This document shows, one piece after another, positions 1 to 6,822 of a DNA stretch of 64,000 nt. Location of the stretch: positions 62,001 to 126,000 of the forward strand of contig NZ_JACHXO010000009.1 in the NCBI RefSeq assembly GCF_014192155.1. The letters are read 5' to 3'. Source of the stretch: Roseateles terrae. Its GTDB lineage: Bacteria; Pseudomonadota; Gammaproteobacteria; Burkholderiales; Burkholderiaceae_C. The notes under the pieces were generated by a model that worked only from the letters and a program-made list of their open reading frames with translations, was not told where the DNA came from and searched no databases. A program made the translations under genes and the position numbers. The number at the start of each line of letters is the position of its first letter. Within the stretch, counting starts at the first letter, position 1.

Positions 1-1134
1 GCAGCGAAGTACGGCTTTGACGAATCCCAGCTCAAGCCCTACCTGGAGATGCGCAATGTGCTGGAAAACGGCGTGTTCTACGCCGCCGGCCAGCTCTATG
101 GTCTGACCTTCAAGGAGCGCAAGGACCTGCCCGTCTACCACAAGGACGTGCTGGTCTATGACGTGTTCAACGCCGACGGCACGCAACTGGCGATCTTCCT
201 GGCCGACATGTATGCCCGCCCGTCCAAGCGTGGCGGCGCCTGGATGAATGCGTATGTGGACCAGAGCGGCCTGTTCAACCAGAAGCCGGTGGTGGCCAAT
301 CACCTCAACATTCCCAAGCCGGCGGACGGCAAGCCGACGCTGCTGACCTGGGACGAAGTGAACACCATGTTCCACGAGTTCGGCCATGCGCTGCACGGCA
401 TGTTCTCGAACGTGAAGTATCCGAGCATGGCCGGCACCCGCGTGCCGCGTGATTTCGTCGAATATCCGTCGCAAGTCAATGAGATGTGGGCGACCTGGCC
501 GAGCGTGCTGGCCAACTATGCCAAGCACTACAAGACCGGTGAGGCCATGCCACGTGACCTGCTGGACAAGGTGCTGGCCGCCCACAAGTTCAATCAGGGC
601 TTTGCCACCACCGAGTATCTGAGCGCCGCCATGCTGGACCAGCGCTGGCACCAGCTGACGCTGGACCAGGTGCCGGCCGCATCGGGCGTGATGGACTTCG
701 AGGCCAAGGCCCTGCGCGCGGACGGCTTTGACTATGCGGCGGTGCCGCCGCGTTATCGCACGCCTTATTTCAGCCACATCATGGGGGGCTATGCGGCGGG
801 CTATTACGCCTACATCTGGTCGGAAGTGCTGGATGCCGACACGGTCGAATGGTTCAAGGCCAACGGCGGCCTCAAGCGCGAGCTGGGCGATGTGTTCCGG
901 GACCGACTGCTGTCGCAGGGCGGCAGCCAGGAGGCGCTGACGCTGTTCCGCAGCGTGGTGGGCCATGAGCCGGAGATCGCGCCCCTGCTGGAGCGACGGG
1001 GTCTGGTGATCGACAAGCCCATGGCTGCGACCAACGCCGGTGACAAGCCCGCCAAGAGGGCAGCTACAAAGACGGCTCCGAAGACGGCCACCCAGGGGGC
1101 CACGAAGCCGGCGGAGAAGGCAGCGACGAAATAA
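1..1134 (+). CDS. M3 family oligopeptidase (OpdA/Dcp type), C-terminal part, gene runs off the left edge
   Basis: The reading frame is open from base 1, so the start lies outside the window; 377 residues are visible. The zinc site HEFGH is at visible residues 125-129 and the downstream FVEYPSQ segment carries the third zinc ligand, as in thimet/oligopeptidase A family M3 enzymes. These are cytoplasmic zinc peptidases that degrade short peptides, including cleaved signal peptides. After the catalytic domain there is a tail of roughly 30 residues made almost only of Ala, Lys, Thr and Pro, resembling the tails of histone-like proteins; M3 enzymes do not usually have this. A strong terminator follows. 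Whether it is oligopeptidase A or peptidyl-dipeptidase Dcp cannot be decided from the C-terminal part. Confidence 0.93.
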   Translation, partial: AAKYGFDESQLKPYLEMRNVLENGVFYAAGQLYGLTFKERKDLPVYHKDVLVYDVFNADGTQLAIFLADMYARPSKRGGAWMNAYVDQSGLFNQKPVVANHLNIPKPADGKPTLLTWDEVNTMFHEFGHALHGMFSNVKYPSMAGTRVPRDFVEYPSQVNEMWATWPSVLANYAKHYKTGEAMPRDLLDKVLAAHKFNQGFATTEYLSAAMLDQRWHQLTLDQVPAASGVMDFEAKALRADGFDYAAVPPRYRTPYFSHIMGGYAAGYYAYIWSEVLDADTVEWFKANGGLKRELGDVFRDRLLSQGGSQEALTLFRSVVGHEPEIAPLLERRGLVIDKPMAATNAGDKPAKRAATKTAPKTATQGATKPAEKAATK

Positions 1135-1156
1135 GCGCGACCGTCACCCAGCACAA

Positions 1157-1180
1157 GGGGCGCCCAGGGCGCCCCTTTTT
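1157..1180 (+). terminator. Rho-independent terminator after the M3 peptidase
   Basis: An 8-bp perfect GC stem GGGGCGCC/GGCGCCCC with a 3-nt loop is followed by five T. It lies 23 bp after the peptidase stop codon. Confidence 0.85.
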
Positions 1181-1213
1181 CATCGCGCGGTGGGCATCGG
1201 CAGGCCCCCGCAG

Positions 1214-1924
1214 TCAGGACGCCGGCTCGGCCGTCGCCACCCCTTGCGTCTGCTCCTTGATCATCTTCTGCATCAGCGCAAAGAAGCGGTCGTAGAACTG
1301 TCCGGCCGGGATGGTCTCCGAGGCCACCTTCACCAGCGATTCGGAGGTCGAGGACAGCGGCACGGAGATGGATCCGATGGCACTCACGCCCAGGCTGGTG
1401 GAGTTGGTGCTGCGCTTGACGGTGTAGCGGTCCTGCAGCGCGGAGACATAAGCCGTCGACAGCTTGCCCGCCCCACCCTCCGGCACACAGACGATGTTGA
1501 AGCTGATCTCCACATGCACCTCGCCCTCCGGCTGGAAGCGCTTGCTGCCGCTGATGGAGCCCGCCTGCGCCAGGTTGATGACATAACCCTGGCTCAGCAG
1601 CGCCCGGCGGGCGGCTTCGCAGGTGTCTTCAACGCTGGCGTCGAACAGGCGGGAGAAGGTTTCGTCGGCCTGGAAGCGCTCGTTCTGGTAGACCGAACCT
1701 TTGCGGCCGCCGCCGGCGTTGTCCCCGCCGAGGCTCCCGCAGCCGGTCAGGCCGAAGGCGGACAGGCCAAGCATGCCGGCCAGCGCAACCACCCGACAGG
1801 CCGCCCAGGCCGTTCCGGGCTGTGCGCGATGCACGCGATGCAAGCGCTCGGGGCGCGAAGAACGCTGCAAGCGCCCAGTAGAAGGGGACGCGTCGGGCGT
1901 CTGGGGAAAAGTGCGCTGTGTCAT
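1214..1924 (-). CDS. DUF2242 family lipoprotein
   Basis: 236 residues. The start is the ATG at 1924. Longer upstream readings overlap the neighbouring gene and are Arg-rich without SD support. A hydrophobic stretch ends in the lipobox LTGC (about residues 59-62), so the product should be a lipidated outer- or inner-membrane protein, although the part before the hydrophobic core is unusually long. The mature part begins with a segment of the type FSRLFDAS..CEAARRALLSQGY, typical of the DUF2242 family, which is common in Burkholderiales and has no known function. It is convergent with the peptidase and 97 bp downstream of the next minus-strand gene. Confidence 0.75.
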   Translation of the reverse strand: MTQRTFPQTPDASPSTGRLQRSSRPERLHRVHRAQPGTAWAACRVVALAGMLGLSAFGLTGCGSLGGDNAGGGRKGSVYQNERFQADETFSRLFDASVEDTCEAARRALLSQGYVINLAQAGSISGSKRFQPEGEVHVEISFNIVCVPEGGAGKLSTAYVSALQDRYTVKRSTNSTSLGVSAIGSISVPLSSTSESLVKVASETIPAGQFYDRFFALMQKMIKEQTQGVATAEPAS

Positions 1925-2021
1925 TGTCGTCGGGCCACTGCGGCCACCGGCGACATTATCGCCATCCTCACCGCCCCGGCCCTTCGGCGGGCTGACGGCG
2001 GTGCTGCGATTCTGTAAAGAT

Positions 2022-2513
2022 TCAGTGCTGCATCCGGGCCTGGACGGGCGCGGCAGGCGCGGTCGACGTGCCCTCCGCCTGCGCGGCCAGCAGCGTCTGC
2101 CACTCGCCATCCACACACGCGGTCATGCGGCGCGCCAGGCCACGGCAGCGGTGCCAGTGCTCCTGGGCCGCCGACAGCAGCGCCGGCCAGTAGGGTTGGT
2201 CGCCTTCACAGCGGTTGCGCGAAATCACCAGCGCCACTTCTTCCTGCTGTTCGCGCCCGTCGGCATCCACATAGTCCAGGTGGGCACGCACCACCACCGT
2301 CAGCGGGGTGGAGAGCAGCAGTTCGGCGCTCACGCAGTGCGAAGGCTTGAAGGCCGGGGTGGCCGGTGCGGCCGCAAAGCGCATGTGAGAGATCTGCGGG
2401 CGCTGCGCCACGGGCGAGCCGCTGTAAGCCAGATGCTCGGTGTCCGCCATCGAAGTCGGGAGGGGGGCGTTCATGGCGCTTCCCAACGAGGCGCCCATCG
2501 TGTTCTTGTCCAT
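2022..2513 (-). CDS. Hypothetical protein, 163 aa
   Basis: The start at 2513 is preceded by AGGA at a good distance. A second ATG giving MNAPLP is possible 36 bp further in. There is no signal peptide or membrane segment. The C-terminal half has an acidic DADGREQQEE stretch followed by a Cys/Trp/His-containing region. The protein is not recognised. It lies upstream of the DUF2242 lipoprotein on the same strand and could be co-transcribed. Confidence 0.55.
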   Translation of the reverse strand: MDKNTMGASLGSAMNAPLPTSMADTEHLAYSGSPVAQRPQISHMRFAAAPATPAFKPSHCVSAELLLSTPLTVVVRAHLDYVDADGREQQEEVALVISRNRCEGDQPYWPALLSAAQEHWHRCRGLARRMTACVDGEWQTLLAAQAEGTSTAPAAPVQARMQH

Positions 2514-2766
2514 GGCCGTGATCCTAGGGATATCAGGTCGCCGCACCTGTCGGGTGCTGTCGCGACCGGATGTAGGACAGCATGCCGTTCCCACAAGAAC
2601 ACTTCATGACGCATCGGGCGGGCAGAAGGGCCATTCCGCCACCGTGGCGCGCCCGCCACCATTTCCGTTTGTCCTACAACGACTCGCGGACAGGGACGAC
2701 AGGCCGGACTGTTCGGCATACGTAGAGTTCATCTCAGCACGCCACGGGGCGCCAAGGAGCCAGACG

Positions 2767-2964
2767 ATGGGACACAACGACCACTTCCAGACCATTCACC
2801 AACACGCCGACGATGGTGCGGCCCAGATCCACTGGGCTTCAGTGTCGGACCACGATGCGGTGCTGGGCCTGGAGGCGGCGCTGCCCTATCTGATGGACCA
2901 CGCCCCCGCGACGTTTGCCGAGCCGGCCCCTGCCGTCGTGTCGAATCCCCGCCACGCCGCGTGA
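2767..2964 (+). CDS. Small hypothetical protein, 65 aa
   Basis: The ATG at 2767 has a strong SD (AAGGAG) 8 nt upstream. The product begins MGHNDHFQ, is rich in His, Asp and Ala, and has no membrane segment. It ends 31 bp before the BON lipoprotein gene, whose own SD lies in the gap, so the two probably form an operon. Function unknown. Confidence 0.55.
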   Translation: MGHNDHFQTIHQHADDGAAQIHWASVSDHDAVLGLEAALPYLMDHAPATFAEPAPAVVSNPRHAA

Positions 2965-2995
2965 GCCAGTGTCTGTCATCGACAAGGAGATATAA

Positions 2996-3316
2996 ATGAT
3001 GATTCGAGCCACCGTTCTCGCCCTGGCCACCGCTGTGGGCGCCATCACTGTGCTGCCGGGCTGCGCCGTCACCCGTGGTCAATCCACCGTTGGCGAGTAT
3101 GTCGACGACGCCTCCATCACCACCGCGGTGAAGGCCAAGTTCGTGGAAGCCAAGACCGTGGACGCCTCCGCCATCAGCGTGGAAACGCTGCAGGGTGAAG
3201 TGATGCTGTCGGGCTTCGCCAAGAACGCCACCGAAAAGTCGAACGCGGAAGCGATCGCTCGCGGTGTGAAGGGCGTGAAGCGCGTCAAGAACGAAATCGC
3301 CATCCGTAACAACTGA
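2996..3316 (+). CDS. BON-domain lipoprotein (OsmY-like)
   Basis: 106 residues. The SD AAGGAG is 8-9 nt before the ATG. A signal peptide ends with the lipobox LPGC at about residues 20-23. The mature part is a single BON domain (about residues 35-104) with the usual start DDASITTAVKAK and the VKGVKRVKNE end. BON proteins sit in the periplasm or on the outer membrane and are typically induced by osmotic or envelope stress. A second protein of the same design is encoded at 6198-6644, on the other side of the two-component system. Confidence 0.85.
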   Translation: MMIRATVLALATAVGAITVLPGCAVTRGQSTVGEYVDDASITTAVKAKFVEAKTVDASAISVETLQGEVMLSGFAKNATEKSNAEAIARGVKGVKRVKNEIAIRNN

Positions 3317-3488
3317 TGGCCGATGACCACCACCTCGGGTCCGCCTGGACGGGGACCGTCGTGGTGATCACACCCAGCGCGGACGATCCGCATGCGGTTG
3401 CATGTTGAGCGTCCGCGCGCCGTCATTGGTGACGCCCTCTGTGGTGATCCCGCCCACAGCCGTCCGCAGTTCTGTGCCCGCGCCCGCC

Positions 3489-3908
3489 ATGGACTCCCAG
3501 CTTTCCGCTTCTGCACTCACCTGCTTCCTGGTGGAGGACAACGACGTCATCCGCGAGAACCTGGTGGCAACCCTGGAAGAGATGGTGGACCTGCGCGTGC
3601 TCGGTCATGCGGTGGACGAAGACGGGGCGTTGAGCTGGATGTCTGAAGAAAGCAGTCCTTGCGACCTGCTGATCATCGACATCTTTCTCAGCCAGGGCAC
3701 CGGTCTCAATGTCCTGCAGGCCGCCACCGCCCGGATGCCGTCGGCCCGGCGCATCATCCTGAGCAATTACGCCACCCCGGACATGCGGCAGCGCTGCATG
3801 GCGCTGGGCGCCCATCGCGTCTTTGACAAATCGGCGGAACTGGAAGATCTGCTGGCTTACTGCCAGTGCCTGGCGGAGCGCCAGGATCCGGATGCTGCGG
3901 CGTCCTAG
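3489..3908 (+). CDS. Stand-alone response regulator receiver domain
   Basis: 139 residues from the ATG at 3489; an in-frame upstream start at 3402 would add 29 low-complexity residues. Neither has a clear SD. The acidic pair is E16-D17, the phosphoacceptor is D64 in LIIDIF, and the conserved Lys is in VFDKS. No output domain follows, so this is a CheY/Spo0F-type single-domain regulator. It is convergent with the NarL-type regulator at 3936 (27 bp apart) and may share the kinase encoded at 4614. Confidence 0.8.
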   Translation: MDSQLSASALTCFLVEDNDVIRENLVATLEEMVDLRVLGHAVDEDGALSWMSEESSPCDLLIIDIFLSQGTGLNVLQAATARMPSARRIILSNYATPDMRQRCMALGAHRVFDKSAELEDLLAYCQCLAERQDPDAAAS

Positions 3909-3935
3909 CGCGAAGAAGGCCGTTCCGGCCGCGTT

Positions 3936-4568
3936 TCACTCGATCAGACCGTTCTTCAGCGCGTAATACGTCAGCTCACTGTTGGTGCTGAGCGCCAGCT
4001 TTTCCAGCACCCGGGAACGATATGTGCTCACGGTCTTGACGCTCAGCGACATGCCGTCCGCGATATGACCCACCGTCTCCCCACGCGCCAGCCGCAGGAA
4101 CACCTGCAGCTCGCGTTCGGAAAGGGTGTCATGCGGCGCCTGGTCCTGGGCGGCGCCCAGTCCGTCGGCCAGCAGTTCGGCCACGGCAGGGGTGATGTAT
4201 TTGCGTCCCCGGAACACGGTTCTCACGGCCGTGGCGATTTCCTCGGGGTCGCATTCCTTGTTCAGATAACCGCTGGCGCCCTGGCGCAGCAGCGTGGTGG
4301 CGTAGTGCGCTTCGGGGAAACCGCTGAGGATGAGAACGGGCAATTCAGGTTTGCGCGCCTTGATGGCGGCCAGGGTCTCCACGCCGCTCTGGTCGGGCAG
4401 CGAGAGGTCCATCAGCATGACGTCCACCTCGCCGGCACGGACGAGATCGAGGGCCTCACGGCCGGAGCTGGCTTCACCGGTCACGCGCAGGTCGACCTGC
4501 TCGGACAGAAATTGCCGCAATCCGGCGCGGACAATCGCGTGGTCATCAACGATGGCGATTCGGATCAT
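3936..4568 (-). CDS. NarL/FixJ family response regulator (LuxR-type HTH)
   Basis: 210 residues from the ATG at 4568; a TTG five codons upstream is an alternative. Receiver domain at residues 3-120 with D8/D9 and phosphoacceptor D54 in LMDLSLP. LuxR-type HTH near the C-terminus begins LSERELQVF and contains VKTVSTYRSRV. It is transcribed divergently from the histidine kinase at 4614 with 45 bp between the starts, which is the basis for pairing them. The layout resembles UvrY/GacA and NarL regulators. Targets are not shown by the sequence; the flanking BON lipoproteins are candidates. Confidence 0.88.
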   Translation of the reverse strand: MIRIAIVDDHAIVRAGLRQFLSEQVDLRVTGEASSGREALDLVRAGEVDVMLMDLSLPDQSGVETLAAIKARKPELPVLILSGFPEAHYATTLLRQGASGYLNKECDPEEIATAVRTVFRGRKYITPAVAELLADGLGAAQDQAPHDTLSERELQVFLRLARGETVGHIADGMSLSVKTVSTYRSRVLEKLALSTNSELTYYALKNGLIE

Positions 4569-4613
4569 GGTGGCTGTAGTCAAAAGGGCGGAATGCCCTG
4601 GGGAGTGTAGAGG

Positions 4614-6080
4614 ATGAGTTTCAAAGACACCGTGGCCAATCTGGGCAGCAAGACGTGGGCCTTGCCGCTGGGGCTCTTTGTAGCGCTGCTGATGTTACTC
4701 ATCAGCGAGCTGGCCTACTTCGGAGCCGTGTCCCAGATGGATCGCCTGGTGACCCTGGGCCGGGCCCGGCTGGAGCTGGTCAGGCTCACGGCGCGGGTCG
4801 CGGACGCGGAGTCAGGGCAACGGGGATACCTGATCACCGGACGACCGGAATATCTGGACCCCTACCGCTTCGCCGCCGAGGATGCTTCCAAGGGTCTGAA
4901 CGCGCTGCAGCACATGTATGCGCAGGTGGGAGCGACGGACGCTGAAGCCAGAAGCAAGGACATCGCCACCGCCGTCAGCGCCAAACTCAGTGAGTTGCAG
5001 GAGGTGCTCAAGCTCTCCCAGGAAGGCCGCCACCAGGCCGCCCAGGCGCTGATGATGACCGACATCGGCCGTGACCAGATGGAGCAGATCCGCCGCAAGT
5101 CGGCCGAGCTGCTGGCGGATGAAAACCAGCGGATCGCCCTGGGCACGGCGCAGGTCTATGACACCCTGATGCTCAACCGCATCGGTGTGGCGGCCATGAC
5201 ACTGATCAGCATCGTGGTGTTTGTGCTGTTCCTGCGCAAGAGCCGCGCCATGGACGACCAGCGCGAACAGCAACAGCAGGACATCCGTGCCGAGCGGGAC
5301 CGCCTGGAGATCGAAGTGGGTCGCCGCACGGCGGAGCTGACGCAACTGGCGCGTCATCTTCAAACCGCGCGGGAGGATGAACGCGCCCGGCTGGCGCGGG
5401 ACCTGCACGACGAACTCGGCGCCCTCCTGACCGCCGCCAAGCTTGACGTGGCCCGTCTGCGGCCCAAACTGCAGGCCGGCGCTCCGGAGCTGATGCAGCG
5501 GTTGACCCATCTGACCGAGACCCTCAACAGCGGCATTGCCCTGAAGCGTAGGATCATCGAGGACCTGCGGCCTTCGACGCTGGACCAGCTGGGCCTGGTG
5601 CCGGCGCTGGAGATCCTGTGTCGCGAGACGGCCGAGCGGCTCGGCGTGCCGATCGAGGTCGAGCTGGACGAGAAGGTCGAACTTCCGCGCAGCGCGCAGC
5701 TCACGGCCTTCCGTCTGGTGCAGGAGGCCCTCACCAACATGGCCAAGTATGCGCAGGCCACCCACGCCAAGGTGGTGCTGAAGGAAGAATACGCGCAGGC
5801 CATGGTCAGCGTCACCGACAACGGCTGCGGCTTCGACCCCGGCCGGATGACGCTGGGCTCCCACGGCCTGCTGGGCATGCGCTTCCGGGTGGAGGCGGAA
5901 CGTGGCCAGCTGCAGCTGCGAAGTTCCCCGGGGCAGGGCTGTGAAGTGCGCGCCTGGTTGCCGATGTCCGCGCCCATCGTCGAGACCAGCGGCCCCGAAC
6001 TGGACGTAGGCCCCCTCCTACACACCGCCGGCTCGGCGGTTGACCTGGGGTCGTGGCAGCCGCCGACCCCGCGCGACTGA
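4614..6080 (+). CDS. CHASE3-domain sensor histidine kinase (NarX/DegS-type)
   Basis: 488 residues. Transmembrane helices at about residues 15-37 and 190-211 enclose a periplasmic CHASE3 domain, recognisable by VADAESGQRGYLITG and PEYLDPY. A coiled region leads to a HisKA_3 dimerisation domain with the phospho-His H265 in LARDLHDELGALL, then a HATPase_c domain with DNGCGF and GLLGMR. It should phosphorylate the divergent NarL-type regulator. The signal bound by the CHASE3 domain is unknown. Confidence 0.9.
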   Translation: MSFKDTVANLGSKTWALPLGLFVALLMLLISELAYFGAVSQMDRLVTLGRARLELVRLTARVADAESGQRGYLITGRPEYLDPYRFAAEDASKGLNALQHMYAQVGATDAEARSKDIATAVSAKLSELQEVLKLSQEGRHQAAQALMMTDIGRDQMEQIRRKSAELLADENQRIALGTAQVYDTLMLNRIGVAAMTLISIVVFVLFLRKSRAMDDQREQQQQDIRAERDRLEIEVGRRTAELTQLARHLQTAREDERARLARDLHDELGALLTAAKLDVARLRPKLQAGAPELMQRLTHLTETLNSGIALKRRIIEDLRPSTLDQLGLVPALEILCRETAERLGVPIEVELDEKVELPRSAQLTAFRLVQEALTNMAKYAQATHAKVVLKEEYAQAMVSVTDNGCGFDPGRMTLGSHGLLGMRFRVEAERGQLQLRSSPGQGCEVRAWLPMSAPIVETSGPELDVGPLLHTAGSAVDLGSWQPPTPRD

Positions 6081-6197
6081 GGTCCTGCCTACAGTGGAGT
6101 CATTCCCTTCCACGCAGGACCGATGCATCGCTTGGGTAGCGCCGTGCCAGGCCTTGGCACCGCCATCGGGTCCTCCCTTTCTTTCAAGGAGACCGAG

Positions 6198-6644
6198 ATG
6201 AAGCAACGCACTGAACACCGCCCGATGTTGATGGTGCTGCCGGCCCTGGTGGCCGCCGTCGCCCTGGCCGCCTGCGGCCGCGAAGACGACGATCGCACCG
6301 CCGGCCAGCGGCTGGATGACGGCATCGCCAAGATGGAGCAGAAAAGCGATCAGGCGCGTCAGGAGACACGGGAGTCGATGGACGCCATGGGCCAGAAGAT
6401 GGACCGCGCGGCTGACAAGGTCAGCGCTGATGCGTCGGATGCCTCCATCACGACCAAGATCAAGACGGCCCTGGCCGGTGACCCCAAACTGAGCGCCCTG
6501 GACGTGAAGGTGGACACCACCAATGGCCACGTCACCCTGGACGGGACCGCACCGGACCTGGCGGCCCGTGACCGTGCCGGCTCGATGGCCCTGGCCACCA
6601 AGGGCGTGCAGTCGGTGAACAACCGCATCAAGGTCAATAGTTGA
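6198..6644 (+). CDS. BON-domain lipoprotein
   Basis: 148 residues. The start at 6198 has AAGGAG 6 nt upstream; a longer in-frame start at 6123 is less likely because it would place 25 hydrophilic residues before the signal peptide. The lipobox LAAC is at about residues 21-24. A charged, probably helical linker (KMEQKSDQARQETRES) precedes one BON domain starting DASITTKIKTALAG. It is probably an envelope-stress protein anchored by lipid. A hairpin resembling a terminator follows. Confidence 0.83.
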   Translation: MKQRTEHRPMLMVLPALVAAVALAACGREDDDRTAGQRLDDGIAKMEQKSDQARQETRESMDAMGQKMDRAADKVSADASDASITTKIKTALAGDPKLSALDVKVDTTNGHVTLDGTAPDLAARDRAGSMALATKGVQSVNNRIKVNS

Positions 6645-6686
6645 TGCCCTAGGCGGCGCGTGGTTGCGCCGGCGATTTCAGTTCCA

Positions 6687-6719
6687 GACGCCGGCGGCCG
6701 CCAAGGCCCCGGCGTCTTT
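6687..6719 (+). terminator. Probable terminator after the BON lipoprotein
   Basis: An 8-bp perfect stem GACGCCGG/CCGGCGTC with a 14-nt GC-rich loop is followed by TTT. The T run is short, so termination efficiency is uncertain. Confidence 0.5.
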
Positions 6720-6741
6720 GCGTCTACGCAGCAATCTGCAA

Positions 6742-6771
6742 GGAACCACGCTGCAGCCACATGACAACTCA
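6742..6771 (+). promoter_or_regulatory. Imperfect hrp-box-like sequence upstream of the phosphatase-like protein
   Basis: GGAACC at 6742-6747, 17 nt, then CAACTCA at 6765-6771. The hrp box read by HrpL-type sigma factors is GGAACC-N15-17-CCACNNA, so there is one mismatch. It lies 51 bp before the ATG at 6823. One such match can arise by chance. Confidence 0.25.
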
Positions 6772-6822
6772 TGTCTACGCCTCCAGGCTCATGGGGGCGC
6801 GTTTTAGACCATGAGGATCGTC

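Noticed and set aside
3324-3370. TGACCACCAC / GTGGTGATCA hairpin after the first BON gene as a terminator
   Set aside because: The stem is imperfect, the loop is 27 nt and there is no T run.
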